Assembly: GCA_023375675.1 (NCBI GenBank)
Contig: JALQBC010000047.1
Coordinates: forward strand, 1-64,000
DNA from: Cytospora piceicola
Lineage: Eukaryota > Ascomycota > Sordariomycetes > Diaporthales > Cytosporaceae
Direction: 5' to 3'
DNA: 64,000 nt
Shown piece after piece: positions 1 through 13,401 of this stretch. Position 1 is the stretch's first letter. Each line of letters begins with the position of its first letter. A model generated the notes under the pieces. That model searched no databases, was not told the origin of the DNA, and saw only the letters and a program-made list of their open reading frames with translations. Both the position numbers and the translations under genes were made by a program.

Positions 1-660
<660 letters not shown>

Positions 661-662
661 CT

Positions 663-729
663 CGCCGCTTAAGGCTGCGGAGGATCCGATAGAGTAACGC
701 CCGAAGGATCCGGAGCAGCCTAAGCGGCG
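663..729. repeat. GC-rich imperfect inverted repeat (hairpin)
   Basis: Arms at 663-678 and 715-729 are reverse complements apart from one extra A, around a 36-nt GC-rich loop with two GGATCC sites. The AT-rich flanks (TTAGTTAGTTA on the left, TAACTAACTAG on the right) are also roughly inverted, lengthening the palindrome. It is an unmutated island inside the AT-rich block. Function is unknown; it could be a transposon terminus or a junction between two elements. Confidence 0.6.
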
Positions 730-899
730 TATTTAACTATCTAACTAACTAGCTATTAAGTTTCCGATCTTTTTTAACCGAAGGCCTTCTCGGCAGGCGG
801 TCCTACCGCCGTTCCCCAGTTAACTAAATAAACCTTATAACCGCCCGAGCAACCGTATCGATAACCGACCTCTACCCGAGTAAAAACGAACGTTATATA

Positions 900-3800
900 A
901 ACAACCGAATATAACGAAGACTTCCGAAGAGTACGCCTCCGAGCAGCGCGCCGAAGCCTATAAATAAGTCCGATTTAATATTACCGACTTAAATAGCACT
1001 TTACCTAAAGAAGATAAGGTCGCGAACACGCCCCTTCGTCGAAGGTCTTTTAACGTAACGAAACAGATAGTTCCTTTAACTACCTTTATTAAAGAAATAG
1101 TAACCTTATAAAATAAAAACGATTAAAATAAAAAGATAGTCGTTACTATTAACTCTACTTATAATAACTTTATTAAAAGCGTTAGAAAGTAAGATCTTTT
1201 TATAGAATACCGTTACCTAAGTAACGAGATTAGTTTAAATAACGATTTAATAAAAAAGGTCGCTTTTACTACCGAGATTTATAATAATAATTTAGACAGA
1301 GCTGCTTTTTATTTTATCCTTTTAACTACTATTAGTAAAGCTTAGTAGCCTAATTTTAAAGAAAGTATAAATTTTACTACCTTTTAAAAAAAGTTTATAA
1401 AGAACCCCGATACTTTATATTAAAAGTTTAAGTTCTGTACTATCGCTTTAACGGTATCCCGTTTATAAACGTACGAGATTTATTAGATTATTTATAAACT
1501 AAATAGTAATTAAGTTATACTTTATTAATAGGTTTATTTCTTTAAACGATAGAATATAGTTGATTACGATAAAGATAATCTTAATAAGGACGATTATAAT
1601 AAAAACGACCTTAAAAGTAATATAGATAACCTTAATAACAGTAATAAGAGTACTTATAAAAACTTACTCTTTCGTATCGCTTAATAAAAAGGTAAGACTA
1701 TAAACCTTTAAAAGGAGATCGATAAGTTAACTTAAAAGCTAAAAAAGGCTAACGATTCGATTACCTTTTTATACTTTCGATAACGTAAGTATTCCTGTTT
1801 TACAGATTTTATAACTAATAGTACTTATATCGAGCGCTTTACGAAGGTAAATAAACCTAGTGTTTTTTATAATAATCCTGTTAAAGATAAGATAGATTTT
1901 AAGTTTTAGTTCGATATTATATAAAGAAAACTAACTACGAATACCGACTACTATCGTAACGAAAACGATAAGATAACCGCGATTAAGATAAAGCTTAATA
2001 GTAACGCTATTAAAGATTTAATACTTTATATTTGTATTTTAAACCTAGATCGTATTAAGACCGCTAATAAACTAATAACTTACTTTTAAAATAAGTATTT
2101 TAACTATAATAAGGCCGATAAGGCCGAAGATAAATTTAGTAATTTTATTATAAAAGCTAAAGATAATTTCCTCGAGTTTAAGAATAAGTTTGTCTAACTT
2201 ATAGGAGAAAGCGGCGAGCTTTATATTAAGTAGAAAAACCTTTTAAAAAAGAAGATTACCGACTGTTTAAGTAACGCCTTAGTTATTTAGTTTTTAAACC
2301 CGATTATTAACTTTAATAAGATCTGTTAACTATATTAGTAGGTAGATTTTAACTTTAAGATATAGGCTAAATATAAGGTAGCTATAACTATTAAAAAGAC
2401 TATTACCGTAACTAGCGGTAATAGTAGTAGCGGTAATAGAAAAAGCGGAATTCGATAAGCTAACGGATTTAAATAATCTGCTTTTGGATTTTAAAACAAT
2501 AAAATAACTATTAATAACTGTAGTTAAAAGCTTTATAAGCGCTAATAAATAAAAAATAAACTTACCGAGCTAAAAGTTATTAAGCTTACTGTAAAAGGGC
2601 GTTATTTTAATTATCGCGAAGTAGGTTACTACGTTCGGAACTACTCTACCCTCCTCTCAGGTAATAGTAAAGAAAAGAAAAACGACTATATTTACTTAAT
2701 CGAGATCGTTACTCGTATAAGATATAATCTGTTTATCTTTACTTTTATAAAGGATAGACTAAATAAAGACTCGGGAAATAAGTAGCTTTAAGAAATCCCG
2801 ACTTTCGCTTAAAGCTTATAGAATTAATAAGAACTTTAGAAATTAATAAAGTATCGAAATTAAAATAAGTAATAATCTCTTTTAACTTTTTATAATAGTT
2901 TTTAAAAAGAGATCTATTCCTTATCTTTAATACCTTAGCTTATAATAAATTATCTGTTACTACTACTAACTGCTTTATTAATATAAGAGTAAGAAGCTAT
3001 GTATTTATTAGTTTACTATTTATACGAAGTATATTAAAAAAACTAAAACCGGAATAAGTAATAGGTTTCTACTTTTAACTTATTAGAGGATATAACGGTA
3101 AGTCTTTATTAACTTAATTAATCGATATAGCGTTACGCCTATAACTTAAGATTTAAAGATATATATTCTTAGCTATATTCCTTATATTAAATATAAAATA
3201 CAATATAATATTAAAATAAAAATAGTTAAAGTATTATAATATACTCCCGGACGTTTATCGGCGCTATTTTCTCTTTCTACTAAATAAAAAGACCTTAGCT
3301 AAAGAGGTTTTAGCTAACGGATATATATAAATAAGCTACTTTAAGTTTAAGATAAATCCGTACGACTTTACCCTTACGTTTACCGACCTATTAATAAAAA
3401 ACGAAAGAAGATATATAGAAGGAAAGGTCCGACGCCGGATTAATAAGTTATAGATAAAGATAGATTAGTTATATAAACAGACTATCCTTACCTTTAATAT
3501 TATTACTTTAACCTTTACGTATAGTTACCGGGTAAAACTATTATTATATATATTTTGCCTTACTTTATCTATCTGTACTTTAAAAACGGAATAGATAAAG
3601 CGATAACTTAAAGAACCGGACGATATACTTAAAGAGATAAAGGGTACTTTATCCTTAACCTCTACCTTTAACTTATTACCTTTATCGAGTTCTTTAAAGG
3701 TAGAATATAACGTATAAGGACTATATATTTTTAAGCGAAACGGTATTAGCTAGTATAAGGATAGGTTAATTAATATTACCTTAGTTAGTATAACGCTATT

Positions 3801-6800
3801 CCTTAGTATTATAAAACAGACTTATATTAGTGTTATTAACCTTTATAAGATCGACTGTATTATTACAGACTTAAAGTTTAAGGTTATACCCGACGATAAT
3901 AAGGAATACCGACGGTTAGCTTAATAAGTCGTTTCTCTCGAATACTACGACTTTCTAAATATATAAAGTAAAGCTTAATCGGATAAACTTGCCGATTATT
4001 ATCCGGGAGTAGACTATTATATATATCTAAATAATAATACTTAAATAAAGAGTTTTAGTTATTTACTTTTATATAAAATGTCTTTAAAAGAACTTAAAGT
4101 AGCCCGAGCTTATATTTAAGATAACTTAAATAAAAGGTTTATTGTTTTTAGTAGTATTTTTTAGGTAGCCTTAGTATTAATAGTACTGAAGCCCGGAAGA
4201 GGTTTACGGTTTTATATAGACTATTATAAGCTTAATATACTTACGAAAAAAGATCGATACCTACTACCGTTAATTAAAGAAATAATAGCTTAAATATTTA
4301 AGGCTAAAATCTTTACGAAACTTAATATTCGTTAAGCCTTTTATAGAGTAAGACTAACACGACCGGAAGATAAAGAGTTAATAACCTTTTATACTCGATA
4401 CGAAGTATTTAAGTATAAAGTAGTTTTTTTCGGACTAATAAATAGTCCGGCGACTTTTTAACGGTTTATTAACGATACTTTATAAGAATACCTAAACATT
4501 TTTTATAACACCTATATTAATAATATTTTAATTTACTTTAATAACCTCGAAAAGTACTATAAATATATCCGAAAAGTTTTAAAACGTCTTCGATAAGCTA
4601 GCTTATAAGCTAATTTAAAAAAGTATAAATTTTATATATTTTAAACTAAATACTTTAGATTTATTATCGGATCGGAAGGTATAGCTGTTAATTCGGATAA
4701 GATCTTTATAGTAAAAGACTAAAGATTACTAATAACTGTTACTAAGGTTTAGTTCTTTTTAAAGATATATAACTTTTATAGAAAATTTATACCTGCTTAT
4801 AGCCGTATTATTAAACCTATAACTAATTTAACTAAAAAAGATATACGATAGAAATAAAGAGATAAAAAAGCTATTTCTTTCGAAGAGTTAAAATAATAGT
4901 TTATATCTACCTTTATACTAACCTACTTCGATTATAATAAGCCTATATATTTAAAGACCGATACGTTAAATAGTATAGTAGCTAAAGTCTTATCGTAACT
5001 TTATTCCGACTAAGAATAGTACTTTATAGGATTCTTTTTTAAAAGTATAAAAGGTACTAAGTTTAACTATTTAATCTATAATAAGAAGTTAATAGCTATA
5101 GTTAAATCTTTACGCTTTTAAAGACCGGAGTTAATAGGTTTTTAATATAACGAGTTCGATATCGTTACTAATTACCGAATATTAGAATATTTCGGAATTA
5201 AACGTTTACTTAATATAAGATAAGTAAACTAAATAGAAGAGATATCGTACTTTAAGTTCTGTATTATCTATTAACTTAATAAAGAAAATATAGTTGTAGA
5301 TATACTTTCCCGTTAGTATACCGATATAAAACCCTTAAAATAATAATAAAAAGATTAACGAACTATAGCTATTTTCCGTTATAATAAAGTTATAAAGGTT
5401 TACTCTTTAAAACCTTAAAATCCTTTTATATATATCGATATTCTTAAAGAAACAGGACTATTTAACGTTTTACTGTTTATTATACTAAACGTTTTAAACG
5501 AAGTATAACCGCTATTACCCTTATTAGACGTAATACTATCCGAACGCCTATTGTTTATAAATATAGAAGATCTAGCTTTTAAAGTATACTGAGAAAAGGT
5601 ATAGACTTTAACTAAACCTTAAACGATATTCTAAAGTAAATATATACTATATAAAAACCGTCTAATAGTATTTATAACAGAATTCCTTTATACTCGAGTT
5701 ATTAAGGATTTATATACCCGAGTAGTAACTACTTATCTTAGTCGTAATAAAACTTAATATTTAATAGCCTTTAAATATTAATAACTAAGGTTAAGTAAAG
5801 ACGTAAATAATTACGTTGCTAACTATCTTAATATCTTTACTATCTGTTTAAGGATTTTAAAGATAAAACACTAAGATTACTATAGCCGATTTTAATACTT
5901 AACCGGCCGTAGTAATATATTATTATAAACTTTAAAAGTTAACCGAAATATAAAGACTATAGTTATAATAATATCTTCGTCGTAATTAATAAATTATTTA
6001 AAAAGCCTTAAAGTATATTATATACTACTTTAATAACGGTATAAGATATAGCTATACTATATTAGTAAAAACCTTTCTGTAAATATAGACTTTTACTAAC
6101 TGTTAGCTTTAATCGAAAACTATAGTTTGTAGCCGACTTTATTAATAAGATATTATAGATCTTAAAAATTAACTAAAAGCTATTATCTTTAGGTTATTCT
6201 TAATTAGCCGAATAAGTTAAAATTTATAACTAGTTTATCGATAAGTCTTTATATTTATTTATTAACTATTATTAAGATAACTAGTATTATAGTTTACCGG
6301 TAGTAGATATAGCTTACCGTGTTTATCTATATAACTCGTTAAATAAGGCAACTTCCTTCGAGGTAATATATAAGTTCTTTATACCTTTATACTTTAACTA
6401 AGAGTAAAAGACATTAGATTTTAAAGGCTTATTAACCCGGGAGAAGCTATCTCGCTAAAACGTATAGCGTGTAGCTAATACTTTACAATTTTATTTCCGG
6501 AGAGTTAAAAAAGCTAATATAGTCGTTTAAAAACGGATAGTATAGTAAACTAATAAATACCGCTATAAACCCGACTTTAACGTCGGAGATTATATATATA
6601 TTATTAAGAAGACGTAGTCTACTAATAGACTTAACGATAAGTTAAACTTTCTAATAATACAGAGCTTTTACCGTATTATAATAAAGAGAGGTTACGTTTT
6701 TAAAGTTAATATCCCTATTAGATAGTATATACGGCCTGTTTTCCTTTTTAATCGTCTATATTGTAACTTCCGTAATCCCTTACCGAGATAGAACTACGCT

Positions 6801-7561
6801 CGACTTAACGTTAAACAGATTAACGGTAAAGATAAATAAAAAGTAAACCGTATATTAATATTCTGTATTTATTGTAAAACTCTATAATACTAGGTATAAT
6901 AGCGTAATTAAAACCTTAACCCGGAGTTTTATAATACTAATTACTTTAAGAATATACCTTTTAAAATATAGGAGTTCTATAACTATATACCTTAAGCTAA
7001 AAAACCGTTATATCGATTAGCGGTATAAGAAGCTTTTTATCTCGTAAGAGAAAACGATAATCCTTACTTAAACGATAACATTCTTTTAAAAGTTAAAAGA
7101 TAAACGAAGGTACGACGATTAAGACGACGTTGTAAATAATAAAAGCAGTGCTTATAAGTATTCCTTTTATTTCCGAGCTAAAACCGTAAAGATATTATAA
7201 TACCTAAGTATAAAGGCCTTATAGTGTAGTAGTTTATCCCGAGGTTAACCCTCTTCTAACTAGAAAGCGGTTTAATAGTTATTATAACGCTGTTAGTTTA
7301 ATTAAGCCTTAACGTATTCTTTTTTATAAGGGGAGGGTAATATTACGGTGTAGCGTAGCTATACGTGCTATCTGACCTTAACCTTAAGGTTAGCTAGTAA
7401 CACCTAGTAGACAGCCTTACCTATACCTTAGACTTTCTTTAAAGGGCTAACCTTATATTTCCCTTTCTGTTTCCTTTTCTTCTCTATAGCGACGATTCGA
7501 TTGAAATTCGCAATATACCTGATTTAAGAGCCTAGCCTCTTGTATATCTCGTGCCGTGACA
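900..7561 (+). mobile_element. RIP-degraded Ty3/gypsy chromodomain retrotransposon
   Basis: The domains of a Ty3/gypsy polyprotein can be followed in order on the plus strand despite stops in every frame. The gag zinc knuckle is at about 2,603-2,644, with all three Cys and the His positions now Tyr codons. Reverse transcriptase runs about 4,190-4,740, where the catalytic Y-x-D-D box reads Y-I-N-N at 4,513-4,524. RNase H is at about 4,910-5,330, integrase at about 5,690-6,500 and a chromodomain-like tail at about 6,849-6,985. The substitutions are TGY or CAY to TAY, GAY to AAY and CAR to TAR, as RIP produces. The right end is a putative LTR. No matching 5' LTR is visible, so the left boundary is not placed and the copy is 5' truncated or rearranged. 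It cannot encode a functional protein. Confidence 0.85.
7341..7561 (+). repeat. Putative 3' LTR of the gypsy element
   Basis: A purine-rich tract (AAGGGGAGGG, 7,329-7,338) precedes TATTACGGTG, which looks like a mutated TGTTACGG LTR start. The segment ends GTGCCGTGACA, a near inverted match of that start. Length is 221 bp. It keeps more CA and TG dinucleotides than the element body. The boundaries are inferred from the TG...CA ends only, because there is no second copy to compare. Confidence 0.55.
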
Positions 7562-8580
7562 AGAATACCCTTCCTTTTTAGCTTTTTAAGTAAAGAGTAT
7601 CGATTAGCGTTATAGTTATTCCGTTTATATCTATAGTAAAGTTTTTTAGTTTTATTTTTCTTAAACTAGTTAACCTTTATTTTATAATAATAAACGTAAG
7701 TAGTAAAGTTTTACTTATTAATATATTCTCTATTAGCTACGTACTTAGTAATATTATTAAGATTAGTTAAAAAGGTAGGATTTTAAATTTAGTCTTTTAG
7801 TAAGATACTTTTAAGTAACTAGTAATAATTATATAATCGGACTTTAACTTTTTTATATACTTAGTTTCGGATATTGTTAATATTTTATTAGAAACAGGAG
7901 TTTTTCTAATTAATTTCCTTTTAAAGGTTTATATTACTAATCTTTAAGTTATCTAGTTATTTAAGAAGATCTTTATACTAATCGTCGGATATAATCGGAG
8001 GACTAATACTAGCTTATAGGTTTAGGTTTCGCTTATTAAAGATCTTAAAAACTATAGCTTAAGTATAGAATTAAGCAGTCTTATCTTAAAGAGTAAGATC
8101 CTTAAGAAAGAGAGCCGGTATAAAATCCGGTTAATAAGTTTATAAAGTTACTACCGGGAGGATAAGATCTTATCCCTTTTAATTATTATAGATATTATAT
8201 CCGAATATCTTTTTATCGCGTTTTTCTTTATATTAAACGATTAAATAAAGCTTTAAAAGATTGTTTATTAAGTAAGGCTAAAACTAACCCTTTAAAGAAT
8301 TTTCTATAATTTTAAGCTCGGTATATAACCTTTTAATTTAAAAAGTAAGAAGTTTATCTTAAAACTTTATTTAAGTCTAATAATCTCGCTTCCCGGCTTT
8401 TATAAAAAGTTAATTATACTTTAAGATAACGAAGCGAAGTAACTTTAAAGAGTTAATAATATAAGTAAAGATAAAAGCTCCTTTTTCTTAATTTAAGGTA
8501 TAAAGCTACTAACGATCGTAATATTTATACGCCTACTTTAATCGTTTTTTTTAATTAGCTTAAGTTTAAACGTTTAATAT
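7440..8580 (-). pseudogene. Unidentified RIP-mutated minus-strand frame
   Basis: One minus-strand frame, codons in register with position 8,580, reads for over 350 codons with only TAA and TAG interruptions, each of which could come from a CAA, CAG or TGG codon by RIP. TGA is absent, as expected once TpG is lost. The reading is rich in Lys, Asn, Gln and Leu, with a coiled-coil-like stretch around 7,870-7,980. I do not recognise the family. Its 3' end runs antisense into the putative LTR, so the boundary between the two elements is uncertain. Confidence 0.4.
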
Positions 8581-10169
8581 TTATATTATAAAGTCTGTTA
8601 CTATCTTTAGTCTTATAACTATTATCTTTAAGATCTTTAAGGTATATTAATTAGAAATCTTTAGAATCGATCGAATAATATTATAACGTTTAAGATAATC
8701 GGTAATATTAGTACTATCGAAAGGTTTAAAACTAAATACTTAAATCCTTTCGACCGGTAAGATATTAATAAATAAGCTTAAGTATTATATTAGTAAGGGA
8801 GTTAAAGGGGGATACGCCGGTATTTAAAGTTAATTAAAAGGTATAAAGGTTTTATTAGTCTTTTTTTTTAAAAAAGTAGAAAAGGTTAGTTAATCTTTTA
8901 TCGATATCTTCTTTTTTTATTTTTTATTCGGACGATTTAGTTTCTTTTATTCTTTTCTTTTCGACGTTCTTTTTAACTTATCTTTAATCTTCGTTTTTTC
9001 GTTAGTCGTTTAATTAAACCTGTCGATACAGTTAACTTTACTATATAATATTAAATTATTATTTAAGACGGATAAAAGTGTTTAATATACTATAACTATA
9101 AACTCGAAGGAAAAGGATAAAATAAAAGAATATATTAAACTTTTTTTTCTGTCGGTAAAGTATTAAATAAAACCTAAAAATACTTAATTAATCTTAAGTT
9201 TACCGGAAAAGGTATTTAATATAAATCCGGGATAATAGTAATAAGGATAAATAAACGCTAGTTACCTCGATATCTATCGGAATAAGAAAAATACTTTAAA
9301 TAAAATATTTTAAAAAGTAAAACGTAAAACAGATTTAATTAATACTATTATTAAACGGTATAATTATCGCGATAATCTTTTTCTTCCTCGGGCTTTTTAA
9401 AAAACCTGTCTTTTTTATTAGTTAATCGTTTAACTATTCGTATATAATATTTTCTAAGTTTTTTAAAGAGGAAATAGCTTAAAACTTAGATTTTTAATTT
9501 AATTAATATAATATTAGTAAACCGTAAGGTTATATTCGACTACGAAAACTCGCTTCCCCTTTATATTTTTTCGTTTTAAATAAGTGTTCGGTTTAATAAC
9601 AGGTAAAGAGATCTTTTCTTTTATAAGCTTATCTTTATAACGTTATCGATTTATCGTATATTATAATAAAAGTAGAATTAATCGGTAAAATTCGGTATTA
9701 AACGTCGCGGCTCGAGTATTTACTTTACTTCTTTTAATCTGTACTTTTAATATTTAGCGGTTATAAACCTTAGTTCCGGTAAGTCTTATACTTAAGCGGC
9801 TTAAAGGTATATAGTTTTAAACGTCGATATATTTTTTAAAATATCTTTAGTCTAATTAAATTAAAGAATTTAAAAAAGCCGATAAAACCTATATTCGATT
9901 TATAAAGTAAATACTAAATGTCGTAAAGACAAGTAATTTTTATAAAGAATTAAAAGCTACCGGCCTTACTACGTTAAGGTTAATTAAGAGTAAGCTCGAA
10001 GGCTTATACTTTTAAACGACCGTCGGCTATAAAAATAAAAACAGAAAGATAAAAAGGATAATATTTAGGTTTAATTACGTTAGGATAAGTATAAGTAGTA
10101 AAACTTCGTTATATCTTATTCTTGTCTAAGTAAAAAGAGTAATTAAAACAAGCACTCGAGATACTTTTT
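8581..10169. other. AT-rich RIP-mutated sequence, unresolved
   Basis: Dense TAA/TAG stops in all frames and loss of CpA/TpG. It probably includes the N-terminal part of the hAT transposase that becomes recognisable downstream, but no zinc-finger or DDE motif could be placed by eye. Confidence 0.5.
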
Positions 10170-10663
10170 AAAAGATACCGACGTAAGGTTAGTAGGTCTA
10201 GTACTACTAGCCACCGCGTTAATACGATACTTCTTCGAATAAAGATAGATCTAACGACGATATATTTATCTTTAAAACTAAGAAGAATCGAGACGAATTA
10301 ACTTCTTATTTTAAAGAAGAGCTAGAGCCTAACGAGGTAAATTATATTTTTATATATTATTTTAAAATAACGTTACTAATTAATTTACTATAGGTTTCTC
10401 CTTTAGAGTTCTGGAAACTTAATAGCCAGAAATACCTTATTTTAAGTCTTTTAGCTCGACGTTATTTAGCTATTCTAGCTACTTCTGCTTCGGTCGAAAG
10501 ACTTTTCTCTATTACTAGTAATATTATTAGTAAATCGAGGAATAGGTTATTACCAGATACGGCTAAAAAGTTAGCTTTATTAAAAAGCTAGGGTATTAGC
10601 GATATTAAAGAGTTAAGGAAGGTAATAAATACAGAGGAAAGTTTAAATACTAGTAAAGAATAA
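10170..10663 (+). pseudogene. hAT-family transposase, C-terminal remnant
   Basis: The 3' half of a hAT transposase gene. After a degenerate stretch (10,170-10,330), the hAT dimerisation domain is recognisable at about 10,397-10,600, with the family's hallmark series A-T-S-A-S-V-E-R-L-F-S followed by the R-x-R-L segment. A probable intron of about 58 bp (GTAAAT...CTATAG, about 10,339-10,396) joins the two parts in frame. One internal TAG at about 10,590 sits at the usual Trp of the domain (TGG to TAG, RIP-type). The natural stop is TAA at 10,661-10,663. This portion keeps more CA/TG than its surroundings. Upstream exons are unrecognisable, so the gene is dead. Confidence 0.75.
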
Positions 10664-10789
10664 AAACTATAGGTTTTTATTAAGGTTATATTAGTTAATA
10701 GTTATTAAAGTTTAATTTTTAATACTTTTTAATACTTAACTTTACTTAGTCTCTATTTATCTAAGTTAGATATAATATATATTACTTTA

Positions 10790-10985
10790 AATCGATTTAT
10801 TCTGATTTATATCGATTTATATCGATTTATATCGATTTATATTAATTTATATTAATTTAGTTTAACTTATATTAATTTATTTTCAATTTATATCGATTTA
10901 TTTCAATTTATTTCGATTTATTTCAATTTATATCGATTTATTTTAATTTATATCGATTTATTTTAATTTATATCGATTTATTAAA
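10790..10985. repeat. 12-bp degenerate tandem repeat (ATTTATATCGATTTAT)
   Basis: Runs of TATCGATTTA alternate with TTTCAATTTA and TTTTAATTTA variants at about 12-bp spacing, directly after the transposase stop codon. It is a subterminal-type repeat of the hAT element or a simple satellite. Non-coding. Confidence 0.75.
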
Positions 10986-11034
10986 ATTAAATTAAATTTA
11001 ATTTAATTTAATTTGTTTTTCTTATTTAATTATT

Positions 11035-11194
11035 TTCTTAGTTATCTTAGTTAGTTAGTAACTAAGTTAGTTAGTTTAGTTTAGTTTTAGTTAGGCCTAA
11101 TTTTTTTTTAGTTAGTTTAGTTTTAGTTAGTCTAGCCTTTAGTTAGTTTTAGTCAGGCTAGTGACTAAACTAACTAACTAAATTTCCAACCCTG
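11035..11194. mobile_element. hAT subterminal TTAG repeats and 3' terminal inverted repeat
   Basis: TTAGTTAG/TTTAGTTTAG repeats run from about 11,040 to 11,180 and end in CCAACCCTG (11,186-11,194). Its reverse complement, CAGGGTTGG, is a typical hAT terminal inverted repeat. AT-rich RIP sequence stops here and normal composition begins at the next base. The following octamer AGTATATC would be the target duplication, but the matching left terminus was not found in the window. Confidence 0.6.
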
Positions 11195-11527
11195 AGTATA
11201 TCAAAAACACATTCACCTTCAACTTTTGACTTCCCTTCTCGTCTCTACCTGCGTACATATGTACGCCGTATCCTAGCTTCATTATGCAGTGGAACTCACT
11301 GTAATTTAACTCTCAGCTCACCATGGAAGCCAGTGTACTACACGTACCCTCTTCTGGAACCAGAGTATATCACTGGACCAAAAGGTCTGCCAACACAGTG
11401 AGTAGATAGATTGAGCGCTGACGCTGTTATAATTCCCTCAACCACACTTTCCCTCCATCATCTCCTCCCATCCTGATCCTTCCCCCGGGGGCTCGTCCCC
11501 ATTAGATCACCATCACCCCGAACTCAT
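11195..11527. other. Intergenic, normal base composition
   Basis: First non-mutated sequence after the transposon block. It presumably holds the 3' UTR of the minus-strand KNH-like gene. No further feature seen. Confidence 0.6.
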
Positions 11528-12451
11528 CTACAGAGACCGTGCCCTCTTTGCCTTCTTCCAAGACGAAACAAGACCGTTATCGGAGTGCCTCTTCCTCATC
11601 TTCTTCGCGCCACACTTGCTCCCACCCCCACTCTTGACATCCTTCTTCAGCGCCAGGGCATCCAGGTCGACACCCGCAGCCTCCGTCGTCAGGCCCGCCG
11701 GCTTCGCCAGGGTGGTCGTCGCGGCCGCCGCGTATGTTCCCGTGGCTACAGTACGGTCTGCACGAGGGGTCTCCGTCAGCGTGACTGGGTGGCTATAGTC
11801 CTTGTTCCACCCGATGGTGGCCGGGCAGGTGGCCTGGGCGGCCGCCGCCGCCCCCGCGACGAGCGCCTTGCCGGGCCCGGCCGTGGTGGCCGGCGCCGCC
11901 GCCGCCGCCGCAGCAGCACCGCCGGTGGAGGAGGCTAGGAGGGTGGAGTTGCCACGCACCGTGACGATCTGCGTGACTGTCGGCGCCGCCGCGCACGAGG
12001 AGGCGGCGGCCGTGGTGGTCACGGGGTCGGCGCAGGCGTCGCCTGTGATGGAGAACTTGGGGGTCTGGGCGTAGATGATGTAGACGTTTGTGCCGTTGAT
12101 GGCGTTGCTAGTTGTTTGTATGTAAGTACTTTGTGAATTGTCAGGGAATAAAAGGTGGGAATGATCCTGAACTTACAACTGGAAGCCATACGAGCTGTCG
12201 ACGTCGCAGGGGACCCGGACGGACGCCTCGCCGGAGCTGGTCTCGAGGTTCAGAGCGAGGGGCGTGTAGTAAGGGGGCCAGTTGACGAAGTTGACGAGGT
12301 AGACGCTGAAGGCGGTCGGGTCGGTGTCGACCGAGGACCACTGGAGGTCGAAGTTGGAGCCTCGGGTCAGGGTCGAGTTGGCGGCCGGGCTGCTGAACTG
12401 GATAGCAGAAACCAGGGGGGCGCCGAAGGCGACGAGTGAGGAGAAACGCAT
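11528..12451 (-). CDS. Secreted Kre9/KNH-like cell-wall protein
   Basis: Two exons, complement(11528..12107, 12177..12451); the 69-bp intron has GTAAGT...CTAG ends and the join is in frame, giving 284 aa. A signal peptide of about 16 residues (MRFSSLVAFGAPLVSA) is followed by a beta-sandwich domain of the Kre9/KNH type (residues about 18-110: an IQFSSP start, then a TRGSNFDLQW motif). Ala/Thr/Gly-rich low complexity follows. Proteins of this class are usually Ser/Thr-rich, GPI-anchored and involved in beta-1,6-glucan or wall assembly. This one has no hydrophobic GPI tail: it ends in a Lys/Arg-rich stretch, so it is either secreted or the last exon is mis-modelled. Highly GC-rich, next to the AT-rich block. 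Confidence 0.75.
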
Positions 12452-13401
12452 CTTGTTGAGAACAAAATCGACGAAAGCAACACAAATAGGGCTGATTATG
12501 TTAAAAGAATGTGGTGGCTTGTGTGATGAAGCCGGATATCAAAGAGTGACTGGGGTTAGTGAGCCCTGAGGTTGAAGGAGGAGGAGGAAGATCACAAAGG
12601 TGCGGTTCATGTCAGGAAAGTCGATCGCTTTTAATCCCTGGCGTATACAACCATGTCGCATACCGGGAAATTAGAGCCCCTTGGGTGACCCACACCAAAC
12701 GTTACTGTATAGTGTATTGTGCACGCCGGCCCACTCCCGGAATGATACGAGATATTCGTGGTTCATCCAAGGCGGGTCAAGCGGCTTGGATGTGATAACC
12801 TTCTTTCTAGGCTTGAAATTGATGTGCACGTCTAGCCCTACCACTGACTCCATGCAGGAGTCTGGACAATACCTCCAGCCTCTGTTCTCACCCTGCCGGA
12901 ACGTGAGACTAACACGCTTACGCAGGGTCAACACCAACAGTGAGCAGCCGAGGCCGCCGTCTACTCATCTGTCAGCTCTGCATCAGCAATTTCACTGCGA
13001 CCCACACCTTATGGTGAGTTATTGGATATTACAAGTACAGCCTGCAGCGCTTCCAGACCATTTAAATTTCTCGTGTCATCCTCAAGATCCTGCCGTCCGA
13101 AAAGGGCATGGTGATTATGGGAGGCAGCACTCCCACACAGCCGAGATTAGAATATCCCTAAACAACCTCTAATAACAAAGAACACCAACACAACGGAGTA
13201 ATTAACATTCGAACAAGCCTTGGTATTATCGCTTAAAACACACAGAAAAAGCCACTTGAGACAGTTTTGGCCCGGCAACAGCTCAGCACTCCGCGTGCAA
13301 CCTGCTGCATGCCGCCCCCTTTCCCCTCCCAGAAACCCACTCATCCATACCTAGGATATGATAAATCATGATATCCCCTCTAGATTTGCATTACCGACCC
13401 A
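12452..13401. other. Intergenic
   Basis: About 950 bp between two minus-strand genes, containing the promoter of the KNH-like gene and the 3' flank of the LURP-one-like gene. No supported gene. Confidence 0.6.
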
